Part shown: piece after piece, positions 16,742 through 24,969 of the stretch
Position numbering within the stretch: the first letter of the stretch is position 1
Layout of the letters: each line of letters opens with the position of its first letter
Assembly (NCBI GenBank): GCA_003137095.1
Contig: PLET01000111.1
Span: forward strand, 16,618 to 66,460
Direction of reading: 5' to 3'
Length of the DNA: 49,843 bases
Source of the DNA: Gammaproteobacteria bacterium
Lineage (GTDB): Bacteria > Pseudomonadota > Gammaproteobacteria > Steroidobacterales > Steroidobacteraceae
Program-made: the position numbers and the translations under genes
Notes under the pieces: model-generated
The model's database searches: none
What the model was told of the DNA's origin: nothing
The model's input: the letters and a program-made list of their open reading frames with translations, nothing else

Positions 16742-17224
16742 ATGACCATCAAAGCCGGCGATAAGATGCCCTCGGGAACCTTCAGTCACATGACCCAGAA
16801 CGGGCCGCAGAAGATCACGACCGAACAATTGTTCAAGGGCAAGACGGTCGTGCTGTTCTCGGTTCCCGGCGCCTTCACACCCACCTGCGACGCCCGCCAC
16901 CTGCCGGGCTTCGTGGAATTGGCGGACCGCATCAAGGCCAAGGGCGTCGACACCATCGCGTGCATGGCCGTCAACGACGTGTTCGTGATGAACGCCTGGG
17001 GAAAGCACGGCAATGTCGGTGACAAGATACTGATGCTCGCGGACGGCAACGCCGATTACGCGAAAGCCCTCGGTCTCGAACTCAATGCAACGGGCTTCGG
17101 CATGGGTACGCGTGGACAGCGATTCGCGCTCATCGTGAAGGACGGAGTCGCTACCCACGTCGACGTGGAGGCGCCTGGTGAATTCAAGGTGTCGGCGGCC
17201 GATTACGTGTTGGCGCAGCTTTAA
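16742..17224 (+). CDS. Peroxiredoxin (Prx5-like, glutathione/thioredoxin dependent)
   Basis: A 160-residue thiol peroxidase with KTVVLFSVPGAFTPTCDARHLPGF around the peroxidatic Cys (about residue 49). One further Cys occurs in TIACMAVND (about 74), and ATGFGMGTRGQRFALIVKDG is typical of the Prx5 group. Its likely reaction is reduction of H2O2 and organic peroxides in the cytoplasm. ATG at 16742 follows TGAGGA. A second ATG at 16730 overlaps the TPR gene stop, so co-transcription is likely. It converges on etfA across 49 bp. Confidence 0.9.
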   Translation: MTIKAGDKMPSGTFSHMTQNGPQKITTEQLFKGKTVVLFSVPGAFTPTCDARHLPGFVELADRIKAKGVDTIACMAVNDVFVMNAWGKHGNVGDKILMLADGNADYAKALGLELNATGFGMGTRGQRFALIVKDGVATHVDVEAPGEFKVSAADYVLAQL

Positions 17225-17273
17225 TCCAAGCCGAATTTCCGGCGATGTCCGGGCTGCAGCGCCGCCGCCTGAT

Positions 17274-18215
17274 TCATCCGACCAGCCGTTCGAGCTCCGG
17301 GACGATCTGAAACAGATCGCCGACCAATCCCACGTCGGCGACCTCGAAGATCGGTGCTTCCCCGTCCTTGTTGATGGCGACGATGGTACGCGCGTCCTTG
17401 ATACCGGTCAGATGTTGGATGGCACCTGATATTCCGATGGCGATGTAGATTTCCGGTGAGATGATCTTGCCGGTCTGTCCGACCTGCATTTCATTGGGCG
17501 CGTAACCGGCATCGACCGCCGCGCGCGACGCACCGACCGCGGCCCCGATCTTGTCGGCGAAACTGAACAGCAATTTGAAGTTCTCGGCACTGCCCAGCGC
17601 ACGGCCGCCCGAGACCACCCGCGCTGCCGTCTGCAAGTCGGGACGGTCCGTGGAGCCGGATTTCGCGCCCAGATAGCGTGTATGCGTCGGCAGACTCGCT
17701 CCGGTCGTCCGAAGTTCGATGGTCGCGCTCCCGCCCGGCGGTGCCGCTTCGAATGAGGCCACCCGCACCGTGGCGATGAGGGTACGGCGCGGATCGGCCT
17801 CGATCGTCACGAGCGCGTTGCCGGCATATATCGGGCGCCGGAATCGGTATGCGCCTTCGACGGCCATCAGGTCGCTCACCTGCGGGACTCCCAACAGGGC
17901 CGCCACGCGCGGCGTCAAATCCTTGCCGAAGCTGGTCGACGGTCCGAAGACATGCGTGTAGTCCACGGCCAGTGCCACGATCTGGGGTGCGAAGACCGCT
18001 GCCAGTGGATGCGCATTCTCCGGTCGGTCGATTCGCAGCACCTTGTTCACGCCGAGCACGGCGGCCGCCTGTACGGCAACTGCCGCCGTGTCGGCACCGA
18101 ACAACGCCACGGTGATCTGAGAATCGGCAATCTCCTTCGCGCAGGTGACGCACTTGAGCGTCGCCGGGTTCAGCGTCATGCCGTCGTGTTCTCCCAAAAT
18201 GAGTATCTTGGACAT
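17274..18215 (-). CDS. etfA: Electron transfer flavoprotein, alpha subunit
   Basis: A 313-residue FAD-binding subunit of ETF. The C-terminal FAD domain shows [54 protein letters not shown] and [27 protein letters not shown] passes electrons from acyl-CoA and other dehydrogenases to the respiratory chain through ETF-ubiquinone oxidoreductase, which is not in the window. The ATG overlaps the etfB stop (ATGA). Confidence 0.96.
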   Translation of the reverse strand: MSKILILGEHDGMTLNPATLKCVTCAKEIADSQITVALFGADTAAVAVQAAAVLGVNKVLRIDRPENAHPLAAVFAPQIVALAVDYTHVFGPSTSFGKDLTPRVAALLGVPQVSDLMAVEGAYRFRRPIYAGNALVTIEADPRRTLIATVRVASFEAAPPGGSATIELRTTGASLPTHTRYLGAKSGSTDRPDLQTAARVVSGGRALGSAENFKLLFSFADKIGAAVGASRAAVDAGYAPNEMQVGQTGKIISPEIYIAIGISGAIQHLTGIKDARTIVAINKDGEAPIFEVADVGLVGDLFQIVPELERLVG

Positions 18216-18964
18216 CAGATCAATCCCTTTTTCTTGAGGACCGCCACCAGTTCGGCGACGTCTTTTACCATGACGCCCTTCTGGCGCTGCGGCGGCGGCT
18301 CGGTCTTGATGGTCGTGAGCAGCTGGCCGCGGCTGATGCCGAGCGCCTCCAACGTGGTCACATCCAGCGGCTTCTTCTTGGCCTTCATGATATCCGGCAA
18401 TTTCACGTATCTCGGCTCATTCAACCGCAAATCCACCGTCACGACCGCGGGCAGATCGATCTCGATGGTTTCCAGACCGGCGTCGACCTCGCGCGTCACC
18501 ACCGCTTTACCGTCCGCAATCTCGATCTTCGAAGCAAACGTCGCCTGCGGCCGGTCCCAGAGCGCGGCCAGCATTTGGCCGGTCTGGTTGGCATCGTCAT
18601 CGATGGCCTGCTTGCCGAGAAATATCAAATCCGGGTTTTCCTTGCGTGCCAGCGCCAGAAACGTCTGCGCGGCGGTCAGCGGCTCCACGGCCGCATCCAC
18701 CTGCACCAGGATTGCCCGATCCGCCCCCATGGCCAGGGCGGTGCGCAGCTGCTGCTGCGTATCGGCGACCCCGATGCTGACGGCGAGTACTTCGGCATTC
18801 GAACCACGCTCCTTGATGCGAAGCGCCTCTTCGAGGGCGATCTCATCGAACGGATTGACGCTCATTTTCACCCCATCCAGCATGACGCCGCTGCCGTCCG
18901 GTTTAACCCGTATGCGCACGTTGTAATCGACGACTCGCTTGATACATACCATGATCTTCTGCAT
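18215..18964 (-). CDS. etfB: Electron transfer flavoprotein, beta subunit
   Basis: A 249-residue AMP-binding subunit of ETF. Family segments are KIMVCIKRVVDYNVRIRV, MSVNPFDEIALEEALR, LGKQAIDDDANQTGQMLAALW and the docking-loop region LRLNEPRYVKLPDIMKAKKKP. ATG at 18964 follows AAGGAG at ideal spacing; the longer frame upstream runs into the IclR gene. Only 10 bp separate it from the IclR regulator on the same strand. Confidence 0.96.
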   Translation of the reverse strand: MQKIMVCIKRVVDYNVRIRVKPDGSGVMLDGVKMSVNPFDEIALEEALRIKERGSNAEVLAVSIGVADTQQQLRTALAMGADRAILVQVDAAVEPLTAAQTFLALARKENPDLIFLGKQAIDDDANQTGQMLAALWDRPQATFASKIEIADGKAVVTREVDAGLETIEIDLPAVVTVDLRLNEPRYVKLPDIMKAKKKPLDVTTLEALGISRGQLLTTIKTEPPPQRQKGVMVKDVAELVAVLKKKGLI

Positions 18965-18974
18965 TGAAGGCTCC

Positions 18975-19787
18975 TTAGACAGCCGTTTGCGGCGCTTTGT
19001 TGCGGTGGGCGTCCGGCTGTTGCGCCGCGAACAAACTGCGAATTTCCACCGCACATACGCGCAACCGCGGCAGGAAACGCCTTACAGCCTCATCGGGGCC
19101 GACCGCCGCGGCCGCGAAGCGCACGGTGAGCGCGGCGAGCATGCGGTCATCGAGCGCGATGGGCACGCTCAAGGTGTGCTCCTCGGTCACGCCGCGTCTG
19201 CGCGTGCCGGTGGCATAGCCCTGGCTCCTGATCTCGCGCAGCAACCGATGCAGTTCCGTTCCAGAACGCGCCAGACGGTCCTCCTCCAATGGGGACTTCG
19301 CCAGCAGCTCGATCAGTTTTTCCTGCTGCGCGACGGGGCAGTGTGCCAGATACACCCGGCCCGTCGCGGTGCTCAACAGGGGAGCCCGGTATCCGGCCGA
19401 ATAGCGTTCGGTGGTGAGCGGACTGATATGGTCGGTGGTTTCGCGGACCATCATCCGGGTCCCCGATAGCGTTGCAATGGCGACCGGCCAGACGATTTCG
19501 CGGCTCAACGCAACCATGACCGGTTTTGCGGACTGCGTGACCCACGCCTCATCGTCGAATCCATCGCTCAGGCCGCGCACCAGAATCGTCAGCCGGTAGC
19601 GCTCATCGGCCGCGTCGCGGTGCACGAAACCGGCATTGCACAGCGTCTCCAGAATCCGATACACCGTGGTGCGGGGCAATCCCACCTCGTGCACGATTTC
19701 AGATACGGTGGCGCCGTCGCGCAGATTCAGGACCGTCAGCGCGTCAAGCCCGCGCATCAATGCACGGATGGGTCGTGTTGATTCCAT
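18975..19787 (-). CDS. IclR-family transcriptional regulator
   Basis: A 270-residue protein with an N-terminal winged helix-turn-helix (about 8-65: RGLDALTVLNLRDGATVSEI, LPRTTVYRILETLCNAGFV) and a C-terminal IclR effector domain (about 80-250; YSAGYRAPLLSTATGRVYLA, GVTEEHTLSVPIALDDRMLAALTVRF). It most resembles MhpR-like members in layout. The ligand, probably a small organic acid, is unknown. It is the first gene of an apparent iclR-etfB-etfA unit and diverges from oppBCDF across 129 bp, so it could regulate either. Confidence 0.9.
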   Translation of the reverse strand: MESTRPIRALMRGLDALTVLNLRDGATVSEIVHEVGLPRTTVYRILETLCNAGFVHRDAADERYRLTILVRGLSDGFDDEAWVTQSAKPVMVALSREIVWPVAIATLSGTRMMVRETTDHISPLTTERYSAGYRAPLLSTATGRVYLAHCPVAQQEKLIELLAKSPLEEDRLARSGTELHRLLREIRSQGYATGTRRRGVTEEHTLSVPIALDDRMLAALTVRFAAAAVGPDEAVRRFLPRLRVCAVEIRSLFAAQQPDAHRNKAPQTAV

Positions 19788-19884
19788 GAAACCTCGAGAA
19801 ACTGAGTGGATCAGCGGTTTACGCTAATCAATTGGCGCGGAAGTTTAAGGTGCACCGCAACGGTTGTCCACCTATTGGTCAATC

Positions 19885-19890
19885 TATAAA
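19885..19890 (+). promoter_or_regulatory. Possible -10 element for oppBCDF
   Basis: TATAAA lies 27 bp before the oppB ATG in the 129-bp space shared with the divergent IclR gene. TTGTCC upstream is only 15 bp away, so the promoter is weak or regulated. No convincing IclR operator could be marked. Confidence 0.3.
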
Positions 19891-19916
19891 CTGCATACGC
19901 CCATGCAAGATTCACG

Positions 19917-20843
19917 ATGATTCGTTATCTCCTCAAGCGCATTGCGGGCGCGGTTCCCACGCTGTTCATCATCATCACCCTGACGTTTTTTCTGGTCCGC
20001 GCGGCGCCCGGCGGACCCTTCGATCAGGAGCAGAGCCTGCCACCGGAGATCGTCGCGAACCTGCAAGCCGCCTACGGCCTAGATCAACCCGCGTGGATTC
20101 AATACCGCCGGTATCTGACCGCGCTGTTGCACGGCGACTTCGGACCGTCGTACAAGTACAAGGACTTCACGGTGACCGGCTTGATCGCCCAGGGGCTGCC
20201 GCTCAGTTTGACGCTGGGCGGCGTCGCAATGGCCCTGGCGCTCGCGCTCGGCATTCCCGCCGGCGTGTTCGCGGCCCTGCATCACGACTCCGCGGCGGGT
20301 TACGCGACCATGTCATTGGCCGTCGTCGGCATCGCCGTGCCCTCGTTCGTGGTGCTGCCATTCCTGGGTTTGATCTTCGGCATTGATCTGCACTGGCTGC
20401 CGGTCGCCGGATGGGAGCCCGGTTCCGTCAAACATCTGGTGCTGCCGGTCATCACCCTGACTTTGCCACCGCTGGCGTACATCGCGCGGCTTACACGGGG
20501 CGGCATGCTCGAGGTCATGCAAAGCCATTTCGTGCGCACGGCGTTCGCCAAGGGGCTGCCGACCCGCACGGTGATATGGCGCCATGCGCTGCGGCCCGCG
20601 CTGCTGCCGGTGGCGGGCTACCTGGCTCCGGCGGTCGCCACGATCATGACCGGATCGCTGGTGGTCGAATCCATCGCCGGCTTGCCCGGGGTGGGTCGAT
20701 ACCTGGTGCAAGGCGCGCTCAATCGCGACTACACCCTGGTCATGGGCATGGTCATCGTCTACTCGGCGCTGCTCATCTCGGCCGGACTGCTCGTCGATCT
20801 CCTATATGCATGGCTCGATCCTCGCGTGAGGCTTGCGCATTGA
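19917..20843 (+). CDS. oppB: Oligopeptide ABC transporter permease OppB
   Basis: A 308-residue inner-membrane permease with six predicted helices. It follows remembered E. coli OppB closely (LLKRIAGAVPTLFIIITLTF, HGDFGPSYKYKD, PSFVVLPFLGLIF, ARLTRGGMLEVMQSHFVRTA). The EAA loop AFAKGLPTRTVIWRHALRPALLPV contacts the ATPases. It begins an oppB-oppC-oppD-oppF operon. No oppA binding protein is present in the window. Confidence 0.92.
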   Translation: MIRYLLKRIAGAVPTLFIIITLTFFLVRAAPGGPFDQEQSLPPEIVANLQAAYGLDQPAWIQYRRYLTALLHGDFGPSYKYKDFTVTGLIAQGLPLSLTLGGVAMALALALGIPAGVFAALHHDSAAGYATMSLAVVGIAVPSFVVLPFLGLIFGIDLHWLPVAGWEPGSVKHLVLPVITLTLPPLAYIARLTRGGMLEVMQSHFVRTAFAKGLPTRTVIWRHALRPALLPVAGYLAPAVATIMTGSLVVESIAGLPGVGRYLVQGALNRDYTLVMGMVIVYSALLISAGLLVDLLYAWLDPRVRLAH

Positions 20844-21709
20844 ACGCATCGGGCGGACGGCCGTGCGGCGGTCTCTGGCCCGACGCGTGGCATCGTTTGA
20901 TGTCGAATCGCGGCTCCGTATTGGCACTGTGCGCGGTCGGATGCATCGTCTTCCTGGCGATCGGCGGTCCGTTCCTGAATCCCAACCGGGTGGATGCGCT
21001 CGACTGGTCGCACGTGGCCATGTCTCCCGGCTTGAACGGCGGCCATTGGTTCGGCACCGACCGTCTCGGGCGCGATCTGTTCGTGCGCACGCTGCAGGGT
21101 ACCGGGGTATCGCTGTTGATTGGTCTGTTCGCAACCGCGGTCACGCTGCTGATAGGCATCGGCTACGGAGCGGTTGCCGGGTTCATCGGTGGCCGCACCG
21201 ACCACCTGATGATGCGCGGAGTCGAGATACTCAGCGGACTGCCGCTCATCTTTTTCGTGATTCTGGTGAGCGTGATCTTCGGCCGCAGCGTATTTCTGCT
21301 GTTCGTGTCCATAGGGGCCGTCGGATGGCTGACCATGGCCCGCATAGTCCGCGGCCAGACTCTGAGCATCCGCCAGCGGGAATTCATCGAGGCGGCGATT
21401 GCGACGGGCGCGGGCACGCGCAGGATCATCGCCAGACACATCGTGCCGAACGTCATCGGTCCGGTGATCGTATATGCGACACTGACCGTCCCGCAGATCA
21501 TCCTGCTCGAGAGCTTCCTGAGCTTTCTCGGATTGGGGGTTCAGGAACCGCGGGTAAGCCTTGGAACACTGATCGCGGATGGCGTCGGGGACATGGAGTC
21601 CGCACCGTGGCTGCTGATCATGCCCGGTGGATTCCTCGCGCTGCTGTTGCTGTGCTTCAACATCGTCGGCGATGGACTGAGAGACGCGCTCGACGCGCAA
21701 CGGCGCTGA
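20840..21709 (+). CDS. oppC: Oligopeptide ABC transporter permease OppC
   Basis: A 289-residue permease with six membrane helices. The N-terminal GGHWFGTDRLGRDLFVRTLQG motif and the EAA loop EAAIATGAGTRRIIARHIVPNVIGPV identify the OppC/DppC group. TTG at 20840 is chosen because it overlaps the oppB stop (TTGA) and keeps the conserved stretch before the first helix (AWHRLMSNRGSVLAL). ATG at 20900 would truncate it. Confidence 0.9.
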   Translation: MNASGGRPCGGLWPDAWHRLMSNRGSVLALCAVGCIVFLAIGGPFLNPNRVDALDWSHVAMSPGLNGGHWFGTDRLGRDLFVRTLQGTGVSLLIGLFATAVTLLIGIGYGAVAGFIGGRTDHLMMRGVEILSGLPLIFFVILVSVIFGRSVFLLFVSIGAVGWLTMARIVRGQTLSIRQREFIEAAIATGAGTRRIIARHIVPNVIGPVIVYATLTVPQIILLESFLSFLGLGVQEPRVSLGTLIADGVGDMESAPWLLIMPGGFLALLLLCFNIVGDGLRDALDAQRR

Positions 21710-21719
21710 AGGGCCAACG

Positions 21720-22673
21720 GTGCTGCAAATCGATTCGCTGTGCATCGAATTCCGGCAGGAACGCGCGCGCGTTGCGGCGGTGCGCGACGTTTCACTGGCC
21801 CTGGCGCCGGGTGAATGCGTCGGGGTCGTGGGTGAGTCCGGATCGGGCAAGACCCAGACCTTCCTGGCCGCCATGGGGCTGCTCGGGAGAAACGCGCTGG
21901 TGAGCGGCAGCATCCGCTTCGAGGGCCGTGAATTGCTGGCGGCGGCGACATCCGAACTGAACCGCGTGCGTGGCGCGCGTCTCGCCATGATTTTCCAGGA
22001 TCCCATGACTTCGCTGACGCCGCATCTGACGGTTGGCGTCCAAATGGCCGAAGTTCTCGTCTGCCATGCCGGACTGTCCTGGACCGCGGCGAAGCGCAAG
22101 GCGCTGGACATGCTGCAGACGGTGCGCATTGCCGATGCGGCGCGCCGCATGCGCCAGTACCCGCATGAATTATCGGGTGGAATGCGACAACGGGTGATGA
22201 TCGGCATGAGCCTGCTGTGCGAACCGGCTCTGGTCATCGCGGACGAACCCACCAGCGCCCTCGATGCAACCATTCATGTCCAGGTGATCGAGCTTTTGGC
22301 GGCGATGCGCCGCGAGTTCCGCATGGCCATCGCGTTGATCAGCCATGACCTGGGCGCCGTCCACGCTCTGGCCGACCGGGTCGTGGTGATGTACGCCGGC
22401 CGGGTGGTCGAATGTGCGCCCGCCACGGCGATTTTCGCCCATCCGCGCCATCCGTACACCGCCGAATTATTGCGCTGCGCACCGAATTTGTCGGCCGCGC
22501 GACTTAACCGCATGCCAAGCATCACCGGGCAACCGCCGGATCCGGCCGAGGTCTTGCCCGGCTGCGCTTTTGCCGCCCGCTGTGCGCGAGCCGATGCGCG
22601 CTGCCGCATCGAGCGGCCGCTGCTCGTGCAGTCCGGCGGCGCAGCGCAGGCGGCCTGTCACCACCCACTATGA
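21720..22673 (+). CDS. oppD: Oligopeptide ABC transporter ATP-binding protein OppD
   Basis: A 317-residue ATPase. Walker A is GESGSGKTQ, the Q-loop lies in IFQDPMTSLTP, the ABC signature is ELSGGMRQRVMI, Walker B is LVIADEPTSALD and the H-loop is ALISHDL. The C-terminal oligopeptide-transporter extension holds the cysteines expected to bind an Fe-S cluster (PGCAFAARCARADARC, then AACHHP). GTG at 21720 is the start. Confidence 0.93.
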   Translation: MLQIDSLCIEFRQERARVAAVRDVSLALAPGECVGVVGESGSGKTQTFLAAMGLLGRNALVSGSIRFEGRELLAAATSELNRVRGARLAMIFQDPMTSLTPHLTVGVQMAEVLVCHAGLSWTAAKRKALDMLQTVRIADAARRMRQYPHELSGGMRQRVMIGMSLLCEPALVIADEPTSALDATIHVQVIELLAAMRREFRMAIALISHDLGAVHALADRVVVMYAGRVVECAPATAIFAHPRHPYTAELLRCAPNLSAARLNRMPSITGQPPDPAEVLPGCAFAARCARADARCRIERPLLVQSGGAAQAACHHPL

Positions 22674-23629
22674 CGCCCGACGGCGTGCTGCAGGTCAAGG
22701 GCTTGAGCGTGCAGTTTCCACGCCGGACCGCTGCGCACCCGCCGTTGATGGCCGTGTTGGACGTGAGCTTCGTGGTGGGGCCGGGCGAAACGTTGGGCCT
22801 CGTGGGGGAGTCCGGATCGGGGAAGACCACATTGGCGCGCGCAATTCTGCGGCTTGTGCCCGCCGCGAGCGGCGAGGTTCTATGGCAGGGCCTGAATCTG
22901 TTGTCGATGGACGCCACGCGGCTGCGGCGGCAGCGGCGCGATCTGCAGATCGTGTTTCAGGACCCGCTTGCCAGCCTGGATCCGCGCATGACCGTCGCCG
23001 ACATCCTGGGTGAGCCGCTCGATGTTCATGAACCGCGCCTGACGGCTGATGCGCGTCAGGCGCGCATCGCCGCGATGCTGGATCAGGCGGGACTATCGGC
23101 AGGCCTCCGCGACAGATACCCCCATGAATTCAGCGGCGGTCAATGTCAGCGGGTCGGCATCGCGCGGGCCATGATGTCGAATCCGAAGCTGCTGATTTGC
23201 GATGAGCCGGTGAGTGCCCTGGATGTGTCGATCCGCGGACAAATCGTCAACCTGTTGGTGGATTTGCAGCGGGACCGGGGCATGGCGATGCTGTTCATCA
23301 GCCATGATCTGGCGCTCGTGCGTCACGTCAGCCATCGCGTGCTGGTGTTCTACCTCGGCAGATTGATCGAAATTGCGCCGCGGGATTCGCTGTTTGCCGC
23401 ACCGATGCACCCCTACACGCGCGCGCTCATGGCGGCGGCCGCGCCGGACAGGCCCGGGCAGATCCTCAAGGGCGAGCCTTCCAGCCCGCTCGAGCCGCCG
23501 GGCGGCTGTGCATTTCGCGATCGCTGCACCCATGCGCGCGAGCTCTGCGCCGGATCGGTGCCGCGCCTCGAGGAGATCAGCGCGGGACATTTCGTGGCCT
23601 GCCATCGTTGGCGGGAACTGCCGGACTAA
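22670..23629 (+). CDS. oppF: Oligopeptide ABC transporter ATP-binding protein OppF
   Basis: A 319-residue ATPase pairing with OppD. Walker A is GESGSGKTT, the Q-loop is in VFQDPLASLDPRM, the signature is EFSGGQCQRVGIARAM, Walker B is LLICDEPVSALD and the H-loop is LFISHDL. The C-terminal cysteine motif (GGCAFRDRCTHARELC, then ACHRW) is typical. Its ATG overlaps the oppD stop (ATGA). No peptidase or binding protein follows in the operon. Confidence 0.93.
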   Translation: MTPDGVLQVKGLSVQFPRRTAAHPPLMAVLDVSFVVGPGETLGLVGESGSGKTTLARAILRLVPAASGEVLWQGLNLLSMDATRLRRQRRDLQIVFQDPLASLDPRMTVADILGEPLDVHEPRLTADARQARIAAMLDQAGLSAGLRDRYPHEFSGGQCQRVGIARAMMSNPKLLICDEPVSALDVSIRGQIVNLLVDLQRDRGMAMLFISHDLALVRHVSHRVLVFYLGRLIEIAPRDSLFAAPMHPYTRALMAAAAPDRPGQILKGEPSSPLEPPGGCAFRDRCTHARELCAGSVPRLEEISAGHFVACHRWRELPD

Positions 23630-23647
23630 GTAGCGTGCGCTACGCAC
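23630..23647. repeat. Overlapping inverted repeats between oppF and alaA
   Basis: GTAGCG-TG-CGCTAC (23630-23643) and GTGCG-CTA-CGCAC (23635-23647) overlap in the 42 bp between oppF and alaA. No T-run follows, so this is not a typical terminator. It may be an operator for alaA or an RNA hairpin ending the opp transcript. Confidence 0.35.
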
Positions 23648-23671
23648 CCATATTCCGCTATTCTTGGCAAC

Positions 23672-24946
23672 ATGGTGCAAAGAAAAAACGTCCGCGCAAG
23701 CGACGGTCTGGCCAACGTCCGTTATGAAATCCGCGGCAAGCTGGCCCGCCGTGCCCTTGATTTGGAGCGCCTGGGCTACGACATCATTTCGCTCAACATC
23801 GGCAATCCGTATGCCTTCGGTTTTCGCACGCCGGAGACGATGCGTCTGGCGATGATCGAGAACCTGCGAAACAGCGAGGGCTACGTCCATCAGAAGGGCA
23901 TATTTCCGGCGCGTGAAGCGGTGGTGATGCAGCAGCAGGAGCGGGGCGTTCGCGGGGTGACGGCCGAAGAGGTATTCATCGGCAACGGCGTCAGCGAACT
24001 CATCGACCTCGCCCTGCGGGCGCTGCTCAACGCCGGGGATGAAGTGCTCGTGCCCAGTCCCGATTATCCACTTTGGACCGCGGCGGTGAATCTCAATACC
24101 GGACGGGCGGTGCATTATCCTTGCCGGCCCGAACACGGGTTCATTCCCGATCCGGCGGAAATCGAAGCGCTCATCACCCGGCGTACGCGGGCGATCGTGA
24201 TCGTCAATCCCAACAACCCGACCGGTGCCGTGTATCCGCGCGCGACGCTCGCCGCAATGGCTGCGATCGCGGAGAAGCACCGATTGGTGGTGCTGACGGA
24301 TGAGATTTACGACCATATCCTGTACGAAGACGCCGAATTCGTCCCGATGGCCACTCTGGTCCACGATACCTTGTGCTGCACCATGAGCGGCCTGTCGAAG
24401 GTGTATCGGGCCTGCGGGTATCGTGTGGGCTGGGCTGCTTTTTCGGGCGACATCGAAAGTGCCGGCGAGTATCTTGCCGCGCTGGAGTTGCTGAGCTCCC
24501 TGCGGCTGTGCAGTAACGTGCCCGGCCAATGGGCGGTGCAAACCGCGCTCGGCGGATTCCAGAGCATTCGCAATCTGACCAGTCCGGGCGGGCGGCTGTT
24601 CGAATCACGGCAAGCCATTCTCGACGGGGTTGCACGCAGCAAGTACTTGCGATTATCACGGCCGATGGGCGCGCTTTATTCGTTCGTCGAGGTTCGAGGC
24701 GATGTGCTGCCGGATTTCGACGATCAGGAATTTGCGCTCGAGCTGTTGGAGAGCAAGCACGTGTTGGTCGCACCCGGGGTGAGCTTCAACTACCCGAAAC
24801 GGAATTTTTTCCGGATCACTAACCTTCCCGAGCCGCAGGTTTTGGCGACCGTGTTCTCGCGAATGGAAGAGCTGCTCGACGGCCGCGCCGGCACGGCGCC
24901 CACGCTGCAAATCGTCCCGCCGGCTGCCCAGGTTCGCAAGCGCTGA
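23672..24946 (+). CDS. alaA: Glutamate-pyruvate aminotransferase AlaA
   Basis: A 424-residue class I aminotransferase making alanine from pyruvate and glutamate. It follows remembered E. coli AlaA (VRYEIRGKLARRA, LNIGNPYAFGF, GEVFIGNGVSELI-type segment, VPSPDYPLWTAAVNL, IVNPNNPTGAVY). The PLP lysine is in SGLSKVYRACGYRVGW (about residue 249). ATG at 23672 has only a weak ribosome site. The C-terminus carries about 20 extra residues (APTLQIVPPAAQVRKR). Confidence 0.92.
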   Translation: MVQRKNVRASDGLANVRYEIRGKLARRALDLERLGYDIISLNIGNPYAFGFRTPETMRLAMIENLRNSEGYVHQKGIFPAREAVVMQQQERGVRGVTAEEVFIGNGVSELIDLALRALLNAGDEVLVPSPDYPLWTAAVNLNTGRAVHYPCRPEHGFIPDPAEIEALITRRTRAIVIVNPNNPTGAVYPRATLAAMAAIAEKHRLVVLTDEIYDHILYEDAEFVPMATLVHDTLCCTMSGLSKVYRACGYRVGWAAFSGDIESAGEYLAALELLSSLRLCSNVPGQWAVQTALGGFQSIRNLTSPGGRLFESRQAILDGVARSKYLRLSRPMGALYSFVEVRGDVLPDFDDQEFALELLESKHVLVAPGVSFNYPKRNFFRITNLPEPQVLATVFSRMEELLDGRAGTAPTLQIVPPAAQVRKR

Positions 24947-24969
24947 GCACGTCGGGCGCCGCCGCCGGA

